Positions 38,376 through 47,314 are shown, counted from the stretch's first letter. The stretch is DNA of 49,946 nucleotides from Oscillibacter sp. (GCA_017446225.1 JAFSRH010000017.1:1-49946), one strand, 5' to 3'. A program made the numbers and translations. The notes: generated by a model not told the origin, from the sequence alone.

Positions 38376-38992
38376 TATTCCTCCACATCTTCCCCGATCC
38401 GGCTCCACGCGGCGCGGATATCGTCCCACGAAAAGCCCCGCCGCAACAGGGACGCCGTCAGACGCCGTTTCGTGTCCCGGTCGGGCATGCCGCCCGCGAG
38501 CTTGCGGGACAGGTACGCGTCCATTTGCGCGGCATTGTCCGGCAAATCCGACATTGCCGCGTCCCAGAGTTCTTTCGGCACGCCCTTTTCATAGAGTTTG
38601 GCGCGAATCCGCGCGGGGCCGTATCCTTTCGCGGCACACTCCCGCGCCAGTGTCGCGGCGTACTCCGTGTCGTTCAACGCGCCGATGGACGTCAGCCAGT
38701 CGGCGGCGTTCTCCGCCTCCTCCGGTAACGCGCCCTTTTCGGAGAGCTTCCGGATTAGCGCGTTCCGGGACAGCGGACGTTTCGCGATCATTTCCGCCGC
38801 CTTCGCGCGGATGTTCGACAGTCCGGCCGCTTCCTGTAGACGCCGTAAAGTTTCCGGGTCGAGTTCGTCCCCGGCGCGGAGGCCAAATTCCAGCAACTCT
38901 TCTTCCGTGACTTTCAGGCAGGTTCCGCCGTCCAGAAACAGCAGAACGCGTCCTTTTTTATGGCCGGAAGGTTCGATACGGTCAATTCTCAT
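38375..38992 (-). CDS. recX: Regulatory protein RecX
   Basis: RecX binds RecA filaments and limits their activity. The 205-residue protein has three tandem three-helix repeats of the family, with RPLSRNALIRKLSEKG, GALNDTEYAATLARECAAKG and LLRRGFSWDDIRAAW in order. It starts with a short strand region (DRIEPSGHKKGRVLLFLDGG) typical of Firmicute RecX. It lies three bases after recA, the usual neighbour, and its stop overlaps the rimO start. Length is standard. Confidence 0.92.
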   Translation of the reverse strand: MRIDRIEPSGHKKGRVLLFLDGGTCLKVTEEELLEFGLRAGDELDPETLRRLQEAAGLSNIRAKAAEMIAKRPLSRNALIRKLSEKGALPEEAENAADWLTSIGALNDTEYAATLARECAAKGYGPARIRAKLYEKGVPKELWDAAMSDLPDNAAQMDAYLSRKLAGGMPDRDTKRRLTASLLRRGFSWDDIRAAWSRIGEDVEE

Positions 38993-38995
38993 GGG

Positions 38996-40123
38996 TCAGT
39001 CCTCGTCTTGGAAGTCGTCCGCGGTGATGTTCACGGGACGGGCGGGGGGCGTGTCCGGGGCGGACGGGGCCGGGGTCCGGGGCGCGCCGGACTGCGGGGA
39101 GAGTTTGTCCAGATTCCGCCGGATATCCTCTTCTAATTGCGCGGCGATTTCGGGGTTGTCCTGTAAATAGCGTTTGGCGGCATCGCGGCCCTGTCCGATC
39201 CGGCGCTCTCCCATGGAGAACCACGAGCCGGACTTCTGCATGAGGTCCAGTTTGACGGCCAAATCGACCAGTTCCCCCTCGTGTACGATCCCCTGTCCGT
39301 AAATGATGTCGAACTCGGCTTCGCGGAACGGCGGCGCGAGTTTGTTCTTGACAATCTTGGCGCGGGTCCGGTTGCCGATCATTTCGGTTCCGTTCTTGAT
39401 GGTCTCAATACGCCGGACGTCAATCCGGACGGAGGAATAGAACTTTAACGCCCTTCCGCCGGTGGTCACTTCCGGGTTGCCGTACATAACGCCGACTTTC
39501 TCCCGCAACTGGTTGATAAAAATGACGATGGTCTCCGTTTTGCCGATTGCGCCGGTCAGTTTGCGCAAGGCCTGACTCATCAGGCGGGCGTGCAGGCCAA
39601 CGAAGCTGTCGCCCATTTCGCCTTCAATCTCACTGCGCGGCACGAGCGCGGCCACGGAGTCCACGACCACCACATCCACCGCGCCGGAGCGTACGAGCGC
39701 CTCCGTGATTTCCAACGCCTGTTCGCCGGTATCGGGCTGGGAAATGAGCAGGTCGTCAATTTTGACGCCCAGCGCTTGGGCGTAATAGGGGTCAAGGGCG
39801 TGTTCGGCGTCAATAAACGCCGCCTCTCCGCCGCGCTTCTGCGCCTCGGCGACAACGTGCAAGGCCAGCGTAGTTTTCCCGGACGATTCCGGGCCGTAAA
39901 TCTCGACCACGCGTCCGCGGGGGAGGCCGCCAATTCCAAGGGCCACGTCCAGCGCCAGAGAGCCGGTCGGAATCACGCCGACAGTCGGCGCGGGACGGTC
40001 TCCGAAGCGCATAATGGAGCCGCGGCCGTAAGCCTTCTCAATCTGTGAAATGGCGGTCGTCAGGGCTTTTTTTTTGTCGGCGGCGGGAGCCGGGACCGGT
40101 ATCACGGCCTTTTCTCTTGCCAT
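38996..40123 (-). CDS. recA: Recombinase RecA
   Basis: RecA drives homologous recombination and the SOS response by forming filaments on single-stranded DNA. The 375-residue protein has Walker [11 protein letters not shown], the Walker B strand [18 protein letters not shown] loops L1 ([12 protein letters not shown]) and L2 ([20 protein letters not shown], then GGRALKFY), and the signature ALKFYSSVR. The C-terminal 40 residues are Pro/Ala-rich and end in acidic DFQDED, as is common. No LexA-type box was noticed upstream; the gene is inside an operon that starts at 42016. It follows prmC by 18 bases. Confidence 0.98.
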   Translation of the reverse strand: MAREKAVIPVPAPAADKKKALTTAISQIEKAYGRGSIMRFGDRPAPTVGVIPTGSLALDVALGIGGLPRGRVVEIYGPESSGKTTLALHVVAEAQKRGGEAAFIDAEHALDPYYAQALGVKIDDLLISQPDTGEQALEITEALVRSGAVDVVVVDSVAALVPRSEIEGEMGDSFVGLHARLMSQALRKLTGAIGKTETIVIFINQLREKVGVMYGNPEVTTGGRALKFYSSVRIDVRRIETIKNGTEMIGNRTRAKIVKNKLAPPFREAEFDIIYGQGIVHEGELVDLAVKLDLMQKSGSWFSMGERRIGQGRDAAKRYLQDNPEIAAQLEEDIRRNLDKLSPQSGAPRTPAPSAPDTPPARPVNITADDFQDED

Positions 40124-40141
40124 TTGGGTTTCCTCCTGTCA

Positions 40142-41008
40142 TCAGATATCGGGGTATCGTACAGCGGTAACGACCCGGCGGACGCCGTTTCGGTCCTCAC
40201 TGCTTTCCACTTCCCCAAAACCGTTTTCGCGTAAAATCTGCCCCACGGGCAAAGACTGGTCTATGCCGACCTCAAAAAAAATACGTCCGCCGGGGTAGAG
40301 CGCGTTTCGCCACCGGGCGGCAATGGAGCGGTAGAAGGCCAGTCCATCGGGTCCGCCGTCAAGGGCCAGACGCGGCTCATAGTCACGGACAGAGGCGTCT
40401 AATTCCGCGATTTGCCCGCTGGCTATGTAGGGCGGATTGCACGTGATACACTGGAACACGCCAATTCGCCGGTCGGGGGCGCGCAGGGCGTCCATTTGCA
40501 CGGGCACCACGCGTCCGCTGAAAGAATTGCTCCAGATGTTCCGGCTGCACAGTTTCAAGGCGGCTTCGGAGACATCGCCCAGAACGACCTTGACCTCCGG
40601 GACCTGTGACGCCACGGCCAGCCCCACGCACCCGCACCCGGCGCACAGGTCCAGTACGCGGCAAGGCTCCTGTGCGCGCAGGTACTCGACCGTTTTTTCG
40701 ACAAGGGTCTCGGTATCGGGACGGGGTATCAGCACGCTGGGGGAGACGGACAGCGTCAGGCCGTAAAACTCCCATTCGCCAATGATATACGCCACGGGTT
40801 CCCCGTCAAGGTGCCGCCGGACCAGCGCCCGGACACGCGATTCCACGTCCATGGGCACGTACAGACTGCCGTCACGGAAGAGTGCTTCCTTACTCTTGCC
40901 GGAGCCGGAACAGACCAGTTCCCGCGCCGCAAGGTCGGAGGCAATCGAACCGGCGGCTTTTAAGTTCCGGCGGATTTCCAGATACAGACCGCTGTAAGTT
41001 GTTGCCAT
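40142..41008 (-). CDS. prmC: Peptide chain release factor N5-glutamine methyltransferase
   Basis: PrmC methylates the glutamine of the GGQ motif in release factors, which is needed for efficient termination. The 288-residue protein has an N-terminal helical domain, YIIGEWEFYGL, the motif VLIPRPDTETLVE, the SAM-binding VLDLCAGCGCVGLAVAS, and the substrate-binding NPPYI. prfA, its common neighbour, is absent here; the upstream neighbour is a DUF1385 gene, also common next to prmC in Clostridia. The gap to that gene is 18 bases. Confidence 0.94.
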   Translation of the reverse strand: MATTYSGLYLEIRRNLKAAGSIASDLAARELVCSGSGKSKEALFRDGSLYVPMDVESRVRALVRRHLDGEPVAYIIGEWEFYGLTLSVSPSVLIPRPDTETLVEKTVEYLRAQEPCRVLDLCAGCGCVGLAVASQVPEVKVVLGDVSEAALKLCSRNIWSNSFSGRVVPVQMDALRAPDRRIGVFQCITCNPPYIASGQIAELDASVRDYEPRLALDGGPDGLAFYRSIAARWRNALYPGGRIFFEVGIDQSLPVGQILRENGFGEVESSEDRNGVRRVVTAVRYPDI

Positions 41009-41026
41009 TGTTATCCTCGATTTCTC

Positions 41027-41998
41027 TTACCATTCGTCTTTCCCCTTCTCCTCGGGAATGACCAGTTCTAAAGAACGAATCGCGCAGGCAATCATGGTAT
41101 CGTCCGGTTCGTTGGTGGTAAAGTTCTGCATCCAGAGGCCGGGGGCGGTCAGGATTTGGGCAAGGCGGCTTTCCTGTACGTTCCGGCCGACCCAGCGGTT
41201 GAACTCGTAGGTAATGCCGACCACCAGCGGAAGCAGAATCAGGTGGACCAAAGTCCGGGTCCATGGGTTGGTCATGGGCCAGATTCCGAACACCACGCTG
41301 GATACGAGAATCGAGACGAAAATCACGACAAACAGAAAACTGGTCCCGCAACGCGGATGATGGCGGGGCTGTGCGCGCACGTTTTCGACCGTCAGCGGCA
41401 GTCCGGCCTCGTAACAGAAGATGGTCTTGTGTTCGGCGCCGTGGTACTGGAACACCCGGTAAATGTCCTTCTGGCGGGAACAGAAAATCAGGTAGACAAG
41501 AAAAATTGCGATTTTGAGCAATCCTTCCAGCACGTTCCGTCCCCAGAGCGGGAAGCCCGGGAAGAAGTGGAGCAACGCGCCGGTCAGGAGCGTGGGGAGC
41601 ATGAGAAACAGAAACACGCTCATACCAATTCCCAGCAGTACGGCCAGCACAATGACCGCTTCCTCCAACTTCTTGCTTGGTATGTGGGCTTCGAGCCACT
41701 TGTCGAATTTTGACGGCTCGGCGTTGTCCTCGTCCGGGTAGAACTCGGCGGAGTACATCAGGGCGCGTACGCCCTGTACCATGGCCGACAGGAAATTGAC
41801 CGTACCGCGGATAAGCGGCAGTCCCAGAAGCGGGTAACGGTCCTTGACGAGTTTCAGCGGCTCGACTTTTTCGACCAGTTCGCCGTTCTGATTCCGGACG
41901 ACAATGGCCTGTTTATCGGGTCCGCGCATTAAGATTCCCTCAATGAGCGCCTGTCCGCCGATACTGGTCCGGAAGGCGCAGGCCTGTTTTTGCTCCAT
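41027..41998 (-). CDS. DUF1385 domain membrane protein (YqhQ-like)
   Basis: The 323-residue protein belongs to DUF1385, function unknown. It begins with GGQALIEGILMRGPDKQAIV (family signature), has SKFDKWLEAHI, and then two pairs of membrane segments (about 120-160 and 210-255). The motif YRVFQYHGAEHKTIFCYE and HPRCGTSFLF in between hold conserved His, Glu and Cys, which suggest a metal site. The start at 41998 has AGGAGG before it. It leads a six-gene operon with prmC, recA, recX, rimO and pgsA. The conserved neighbour prmC hints at translation or protein quality, but no role should be assumed. Confidence 0.88.
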   Translation of the reverse strand: MEQKQACAFRTSIGGQALIEGILMRGPDKQAIVVRNQNGELVEKVEPLKLVKDRYPLLGLPLIRGTVNFLSAMVQGVRALMYSAEFYPDEDNAEPSKFDKWLEAHIPSKKLEEAVIVLAVLLGIGMSVFLFLMLPTLLTGALLHFFPGFPLWGRNVLEGLLKIAIFLVYLIFCSRQKDIYRVFQYHGAEHKTIFCYEAGLPLTVENVRAQPRHHPRCGTSFLFVVIFVSILVSSVVFGIWPMTNPWTRTLVHLILLPLVVGITYEFNRWVGRNVQESRLAQILTAPGLWMQNFTTNEPDDTMIACAIRSLELVIPEEKGKDEW

Positions 41999-42015
41999 AG
42001 TACCTCCTGTCAGAC

Positions 42016-42044
42016 AGTATAGCACTGTCCCGCAAAAAAGTCAA
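42016..42044 (-). promoter_or_regulatory. Promoter of the DUF1385-prmC-recA-recX-rimO-pgsA operon
   Basis: Minus strand TTGACT (42044-42039), 17 bases, TATACT (42021-42016). It lies ten bases past the kinase stop with no terminator between, so some read-through from the kinase unit is possible. Confidence 0.78.
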
Positions 42045-42053
42045 ACAAATGTT

Positions 42054-43520
42054 TTATTTCCCGCTCTCCGGCAGACTGATCGTCACGACCGCGCCGCCGC
42101 CGGGGGCGTTGCCAATGGCGAACGTCCCGCCGTGCAGTTTGATGATCTCATCGCTGACCGCCAGCCCGATCCCGCTTCCGCGCGCCTTGGACGAACCTTT
42201 GTAGAACTTCTGTTTGATGAACGGCAGTTCCGCCTCCGGAATGCCGGGGCCGTAGTCCCGGACTTGGATTGTCTGGAAGCCGTTGGAGCGGTCCAGTGAA
42301 ACGCTGATACGCTTTCCCGCGCCGCCGTGTTTCGCGCCGTTGTCCAGAACGTTGCAAAAGACCTGTTTCAGCCGTTCGGGGTCGCCGGAAATCGGCGGAA
42401 ACACGTCCTCCTCGTCTGCAACCTGATATTCCAGCGTGATTCCCTCCTGCTTGAACAGTTCCCGGTAGGTAAAAATCGCGTCCTCTAACTCGGCCTGTAG
42501 GTCCATCTGCTCAATGTGGAGCGTAAAGCGTCCGTCCTCCATCTTGGAGAACTCTAACAGCTCCTCGACCATATTCGACAGGCGGCGCGTCTCGTTCAGG
42601 ATAATGCGTATCCCGCGCCGCATTTGCATGGGGTCGCCGGTGGGGTCCTCTAAGATGGTTTCGCCCCAGCCGTTGATAGCCGTCAGGGGGGTGCGCAGTT
42701 CGTGGGAGACGGAGGAAATGAACTCGGTTTTCATTTTCTCATTCTGCCCGATTTTCAGGGACATATTGTTGATACTCTCCACAAGGTCCCCTAACTCATC
42801 GGTGTAGGTCTTGTCGATCCGGTAGCCGTAGCCGCCATCGGAAATCCGTCTGGCCGCGCCGGTGACTTCCGCCACGGGTTCGACCACGTTGTTGATGAAT
42901 ACCAGATTGCTGGCAAGGACAATGCCCATACAGGCCGCAACGGCCAGCGTAATGGCAAGCACCGTCATAACGACCTGCCGGTCCACCTGCCGCAGAGACG
43001 TGACCACCCGCATGACGCCCTGTACGCGTCCGTTGTAGACCAGCGGATGGGAAACGGCCATGATTTTTTCGCCGGTTTCGGGGTCCGGACCCTGAAAGGC
43101 GGTCATACGGTTATCGGACAGGGCGCGGCTGATATCGTCCGTGCCGGGGGTGGTGCCCGCCGTCAGGCCGGACGTGGAGACGACAATACGCCCCCGGCTG
43201 TTGATGAACTGCAACTCCACGCGGTCCTTGTCCTCAAAACGTTCGGTGGATTGTACGGCCTTCTGATAGTAGCTGTTGAAGCCGCTGCCCATGAAGTATT
43301 CGTTGAAGGAATTCGCGATCGCCTGCGCGCGGGATTCCAACCCCTTCTGCATGGAGCCGAAGTAATAGGAGGAAATCCCGGCGGAAACCAGTATGACGGT
43401 CGTCATGAGAATGACGCATACGGGCGCGACCGTGTTGGTAATCCACCGCCGCCGAAGTCCGGTCAGGTGCGGGATGGACAGGCCTTCCGCGTTGTTTTTC
43501 AAACGATTTAAAATCCCCAT
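42054..43520 (-). CDS. Sensor histidine kinase with two membrane segments
   Basis: The 488-residue kinase has membrane segments at about 30-52 and 184-210 that frame an external sensor of about 130 residues. A HAMP domain follows, then HisKA with His273 in FISSVSHELRTPLTAINGWG, and an ATPase domain with NVLDNGAKHGG (N box, slightly altered from NLLxNAxKY), DYGPGIPEAEL and GSGIGLAVSD. It lacks a PAS domain. The start overlaps the response-regulator gene by 13 bases, and the pair follows a lipoprotein gene by 48 bases. The partner regulator is OmpR-type. The signal is unknown; the neighbouring lipoprotein and spoIID hint at the envelope. Confidence 0.92.
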   Translation of the reverse strand: MGILNRLKNNAEGLSIPHLTGLRRRWITNTVAPVCVILMTTVILVSAGISSYYFGSMQKGLESRAQAIANSFNEYFMGSGFNSYYQKAVQSTERFEDKDRVELQFINSRGRIVVSTSGLTAGTTPGTDDISRALSDNRMTAFQGPDPETGEKIMAVSHPLVYNGRVQGVMRVVTSLRQVDRQVVMTVLAITLAVAACMGIVLASNLVFINNVVEPVAEVTGAARRISDGGYGYRIDKTYTDELGDLVESINNMSLKIGQNEKMKTEFISSVSHELRTPLTAINGWGETILEDPTGDPMQMRRGIRIILNETRRLSNMVEELLEFSKMEDGRFTLHIEQMDLQAELEDAIFTYRELFKQEGITLEYQVADEEDVFPPISGDPERLKQVFCNVLDNGAKHGGAGKRISVSLDRSNGFQTIQVRDYGPGIPEAELPFIKQKFYKGSSKARGSGIGLAVSDEIIKLHGGTFAIGNAPGGGAVVTISLPESGK

Positions 43521-44194
43521 TTGTATCCATATCCCCAGACGGTGGTAATGTAATTAGGCGCCTGCACATTGTCCTCGATTTTGAGGCGGAGGCGGCGGAT
43601 GTTCACATCGACAATTTTCAGGTCCCCGAAGTAATCCTGTCCCCAGACGCGGTCCAGAATTTCTTCCCTTGACAGGGCCTTTCCGGGATTCTCCATGAAA
43701 AAGCGCATAATGGAATATTCCACCTGTGTGAGTTTGATACGCTCTCCGTTTTTTTCGAGCGTACGGTTCCGGGTGTTCATAAGGAAGGGGTCCTGCCGGA
43801 TTTCCCCGGAGTGGGCGAGGTCCTCCCCGCCGGAACGCCGGTAGAGGGCGTCCACGCGGGCGGTCAGCTCCGCCGGGGAAAAGGGCTTGGTGACGTAATC
43901 ATCGGCGCCGGTCATGAGTCCGGTTACTTTGTCCATTTCCTGAGACCGGGCGGTCAGCATGATAATGCCGATACGGGCATTGGTGGCGCGGATACGGCGG
44001 CAGACCTCAAAGCCGTCAATGCCGGGTAACATGATGTCCAGCAGGGCAACCCTTGTGTCGGGATGTTCTTTGAGGCGTTCGAGAGCGTCTTCCCCGGTTT
44101 CGGCCTCTATGACGTCATAGCCGGCGCGCCGGAAGTTGATCACAATGAAACTGCGGATGCTGGATTCATCTTCCAATACCAGAACTTTTCTCAT
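43508..44194 (-). CDS. OmpR-family response regulator
   Basis: The 228-residue protein has a receiver domain with Asp53 in VALLDIMLPG, Thr81 and Lys103 (DYVTKPFSPAELTARVDALY), then a winged-helix domain with LTQVEYSIMRFFMENPGKAL and VDVNIRRLRLKIED, and a standard YKWGF end. It phospho-responds to the kinase encoded next, whose gene it overlaps by 13 bases. The lipoprotein gene lies 48 bases upstream, with a small hairpin (CCCGT/ACGGG) between. Its target genes cannot be read from this window. Confidence 0.92.
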   Translation of the reverse strand: MRKVLVLEDESSIRSFIVINFRRAGYDVIEAETGEDALERLKEHPDTRVALLDIMLPGIDGFEVCRRIRATNARIGIIMLTARSQEMDKVTGLMTGADDYVTKPFSPAELTARVDALYRRSGGEDLAHSGEIRQDPFLMNTRNRTLEKNGERIKLTQVEYSIMRFFMENPGKALSREEILDRVWGQDYFGDLKIVDVNIRRLRLKIEDNVQAPNYITTVWGYGYKWGF

Positions 44195-44242
44195 AATCCC
44201 CTGTCCTCTCTTGTGCGTTGCGGCCCGTTGGACGGGTCAGCG

Positions 44243-45598
44243 TCAGTTATCGGAAATAAGCCAGTCCTCGCGGACAATGAGGCTGAAAGCCGAACGAAGC
44301 TCTTCTTCCGTCATGGTCAAATCCTGTTCGATGTCGGGGTTGGGAAGCTCGGCGGTGTAGATGGTCTCGGTACGCCGCCCGATGATGAAGCGGTTGCCCC
44401 GTATGGCGCGCATATCCCGCCCCGAACCGCTCAGCGCGGAGATACGAAGAAACGGCTGTTCGTTCTCCCGCAGGCAGAAGGTGACGGAAGCCTCTCCGGG
44501 GGAAATGGCGCGGACGGCATAGAAGCGGTCAAGAGATGAGGCGGGAACGCGCAGATACCAGCCGTCGTCCGGGTTATGGTAAGTACAGAGGACGGAAGTC
44601 GATTCTCCGGCGCGGTCGAACTGCCGCCAGTCAATGAGGCGGTAGGCGGTTTCGCCGGCGGGTCCGGTGGGAAGGGGAATGGAGCGGGGGACTTCCGTAA
44701 TCCCGTCATTGTTGAAGTCCACGGGGTAGAGGGAGCAAAAGGGACTGATTTCCCCGGAGACGCCGGTCGTCTGGTCAATGACAACGTTGGCGATTTCGCC
44801 GCCGCGCAAAGTCAGGATGTCCGTAACGGCCATGCTCTGGTCGGTGACGCCGCTTACAAAAATGGCCGGTTCCCCGTTGCTCAGGCTTCCGGCGCGGACG
44901 CGTCCCTGTTGACTGAGTTCCGCCATGGTGGAGGAGATACGGACATAGGAACGGCTGGCAAGCGCGCCGTCATCCTGCCAGTTGTAGTAATCGGCCACGC
45001 CGTCCCCGTTTTCCCCGGCGCGGAGAACGAGCAATTCCTGTTTGCCGTCCTCATTGAGGTCGAACGTCAGGTACTTGACGTAATCCGTACGGACAAGGGG
45101 ACGCGTTTCTTCCTGTTCGCTGGTGTAAATTTCCAGTACCTGAAGTTCCGCGGCGGCCTTCCAGCCCACGGCAATTTCCATTTGTCCGTCCCCGTTCATG
45201 TCCACGTAGTTGATACTGTAGATGGCCGTACCGGAGCCTTCGATTCGGGACGCGAGACGGTAACTGTCGTCTTGCGCGCTGAAAATAAAGATTTTCAACG
45301 GCTTTTCGTCCGTGGGATTCCGGAAGAAGGCTACGGCCTCTTCCCGGCCGTCCCCGTTGAGGTCGATAAGCTGTACCGACTGGATGTTTGAGCCGGACGT
45401 AGGCGCGGCGTACTCCGCGCCGCCATTGAGGATTTCTGTCAGCAACGCGTTCAGTTCCGTGTACTTGACGGGAAGTTTGGGAAGCGCGTAAAGCTCCTGC
45501 GGATTGAGCGTGAAACTGGGGCCGTTCGCGCAAGCCGTCAGCGCGAACAGAATCACGGACAGAAAGAACAGTATCACCGTGGGACGGCGCTTGCTCAT
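44243..45598 (-). CDS. Lipoprotein with calcium-binding-type VCBS/FG-GAP repeats
   Basis: The 451-residue protein has a lipoprotein signal with lipobox LTAC (Cys about residue 23), then a beta-propeller-like region. Four acidic loops are seen: DLNGDGREEAV, DMNGDGQMEIA, DLNEDGKQELL and DFNNDGITEVP, spaced about 50 to 110 residues. They match the DxDxDG calcium loops of FG-GAP/VCBS repeats. The C-terminal part reads GWYLRVPASSLDRFYAVRAI and has no known motif. It leads a unit with a response regulator and a kinase, so it may present a signal to, or be part of, that sensor system. No enzyme site was seen. The start has GAGGAGG upstream. Confidence 0.82.
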   Translation of the reverse strand: MSKRRPTVILFFLSVILFALTACANGPSFTLNPQELYALPKLPVKYTELNALLTEILNGGAEYAAPTSGSNIQSVQLIDLNGDGREEAVAFFRNPTDEKPLKIFIFSAQDDSYRLASRIEGSGTAIYSINYVDMNGDGQMEIAVGWKAAAELQVLEIYTSEQEETRPLVRTDYVKYLTFDLNEDGKQELLVLRAGENGDGVADYYNWQDDGALASRSYVRISSTMAELSQQGRVRAGSLSNGEPAIFVSGVTDQSMAVTDILTLRGGEIANVVIDQTTGVSGEISPFCSLYPVDFNNDGITEVPRSIPLPTGPAGETAYRLIDWRQFDRAGESTSVLCTYHNPDDGWYLRVPASSLDRFYAVRAISPGEASVTFCLRENEQPFLRISALSGSGRDMRAIRGNRFIIGRRTETIYTAELPNPDIEQDLTMTEEELRSAFSLIVREDWLISDN

Positions 45599-45639
45599 GA
45601 TGGCTCCTCCTCTCTGCCGTAATTGCGGCAGTGTCTGTC

Positions 45640-45645
45640 ATCATA
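45640..45645 (-). promoter_or_regulatory. -10 element for the lipoprotein/two-component unit
   Basis: Minus strand TATGAT preceded by TGC (extended -10); no good -35 at 17 bases. A hairpin with arms CTGCCG/CGGCAG lies in the leader. Confidence 0.45.
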
Positions 45646-45751
45646 GCATATTTTTCACTCTTTGGGTAGCCCCTTTTTCGGATTTTTACGGAAAAACCGC
45701 TTCCGGATCCGCGGACGGCGGCAAAAGAAAGAAGCGGCCTGAAATCCTTAG

Positions 45752-45780
45752 TTGCGCGGCGGCGAAAACTGTGGTAAAAT
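45752..45780 (+). promoter_or_regulatory. Promoter of spoIID
   Basis: TTGCGC (45752-45757), 17 bases, TAAAAT (45775-45780) with TGG before it. This looks like a housekeeping promoter, not the sigma-E type expected for spoIID in Bacillus. Confidence 0.6.
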
Positions 45781-45864
45781 AAGGGTACCGGTCGGGCCTG
45801 TTCGACGCGCCGGACGCATAGACTGAAGACAACACGTCCGGCCCGCCGGTCAAGGAGGGGTTCC

Positions 45865-47229
45865 ATGAAAGACTATCCGAAGCAGATTCCGTCACAGCGC
45901 GAGCGTGTGCGGACTGTGCCAGCCAATCCGCCGCGCCGCCGCGCCGCGCGTCCCGGGGACGATACGCCGTCCGCGGGTCCCGGGGGCGAACCGTTGTCCG
46001 CGCCGCCTTCCGCGGTCGAGCCATCGTCCGCGCCTTCCGCGGTCGATACGCCGTCCATACGCGAGCCATCGTCCGCGCGTACGTACCGCAGACGCCGCCG
46101 TGTCCATCGGGAACGTTACGCTACCCCGAAAACGCTCCGTACCATTTTCACCGCGTCCGCCGCGCTGGTTTTGGCACTCTTCCTCATGCCCTTTCTCCTC
46201 ACCAGCGACACCCGCTCCAATAATGCCCGGACGGTCTCCGATATGCTCACCGGGACCCCCGAAGCCCTCTCCGTCGCCACAGAGGCGGACACCATCCCGG
46301 AAGCCGAACCGGAAGCCGAAGCCGTGCCGGAGCCTGCCCCGGAACCCGAACCGTTTACCGGACAGTTGGACGAGGACTGTATGTTAAAAGTCCTTGACAA
46401 GAAGAGCGGGGAAGTGTCGGTGATGTCCATGCAAGAGTATCTGGTCTGCGTCCTGCGCGGGGAAATGCCCGGTTACTTTGAGCTGGAAGCGCTCAAGGCG
46501 CAAGCCGTTGCGGCCCGTACTTATACCCGCTATATGTTGCACTCCGGAAGCAAGCACGGCGACAAGGCCGATATTTGCAACAGTCCGGCTTGCTGTCAGG
46601 CTTACCTCAGCGCGGCGGCCGCGCGTAAGAAGTGGGGCTACCTCCCGGAAGATGAGGAACGGAAACTCCGTTCGGCCGTCATTGACACCAACGGGGAAAC
46701 CATGCTCTATGACGGCGAACCCATCTTAGCCGTGTTTCACGCCTCCTCCGCGGGCCTGACCCGCACATCCGGCGATGTCTGGTCCGGTGACAAGCCCTAT
46801 CTGCAACCCGTGTCTTCCCCCGAAAACGCCGACACCATCCCCAACTATTACAGCCACGTGGACTTTACGATTTCCGAGTTTCAGGACAAACTACGGAACG
46901 CCTTCCCGAAAGCGAATCTCTCCGGCGACCCGTACGACTGGCTCTCCAACGTTGAACGCGACAGCGCCGGGAGCGTGATTACTCTGTATGTGGGCGGCAT
47001 TAAGACACAGGGAAGCCGGGTACGTTCGGCGCTGGGCCTGCGCTCGGCCTGTTTTACGTGGGAGATGGCCAACGGCAAAGTCTCGTTTTACGTCACCGGC
47101 TACGGCCACGGCGTGGGCCTGAGTCAGTACGGGGCCAATCAGATGGCCCTTAACGGTTCCGATTACCGCGAAATCCTGACCCATTACTATACCGGCGTTC
47201 GTATCGGGGGATATCAGCCCGCGTCATGA
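45865..47229 (+). CDS. spoIID: SpoIID/LytB-domain protein (stage II sporulation protein D-like)
   Basis: SpoIID is a lytic transglycosylase that, with SpoIIP, remodels the septal wall during engulfment. The 454-residue protein has a Pro/Ser/Ala-rich cytoplasmic region (residues 20-75), a membrane segment (about 90-114), an acidic Pro/Glu linker (about 145-170), and the SpoIID domain with EYLVCVLRGEMPGYFELEAL, KAQAVAARTYTRY and the C-terminal GYGHGVGLSQYGANQMA. The start has AAGGAGGGG before it. It is about 110 residues longer than Bacillus SpoIID because of the extra N-terminal part. It stands alone between its promoter and terminator; SpoIIP and SpoIIM were not seen. A SpoIID-like amidase enhancer (LytB) is the alternative. 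Confidence 0.87.
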   Translation: MKDYPKQIPSQRERVRTVPANPPRRRAARPGDDTPSAGPGGEPLSAPPSAVEPSSAPSAVDTPSIREPSSARTYRRRRRVHRERYATPKTLRTIFTASAALVLALFLMPFLLTSDTRSNNARTVSDMLTGTPEALSVATEADTIPEAEPEAEAVPEPAPEPEPFTGQLDEDCMLKVLDKKSGEVSVMSMQEYLVCVLRGEMPGYFELEALKAQAVAARTYTRYMLHSGSKHGDKADICNSPACCQAYLSAAAARKKWGYLPEDEERKLRSAVIDTNGETMLYDGEPILAVFHASSAGLTRTSGDVWSGDKPYLQPVSSPENADTIPNYYSHVDFTISEFQDKLRNAFPKANLSGDPYDWLSNVERDSAGSVITLYVGGIKTQGSRVRSALGLRSACFTWEMANGKVSFYVTGYGHGVGLSQYGANQMALNGSDYREILTHYYTGVRIGGYQPAS

Positions 47230-47246
47230 AGCCGTTGCGTACAAGA

Positions 47247-47268
47247 ACCGTCCGAAGGGGCGGTTTTT
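47247..47268 (+). terminator. Terminator of spoIID
   Basis: Arms ACCGTCC and GGGCGGT with a GAAG loop, then TTTTT; 17 bases past the stop. Confidence 0.9.
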
Positions 47269-47280
47269 GTGCGCGCTGAA

Positions 47281-47314
47281 ACGGCCCTCCCCCGCAATCG
47301 CGGGGAAGGACCGT
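47281..47314 (-). terminator. Terminator of the S-layer-type gene
   Basis: Arms ACGGCCCTCCCCCGC and GCGGGGAAGGACCGT, imperfect, around AATC. On the minus strand TTTC follows. It sits 20 bases past the stop. Confidence 0.75.
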
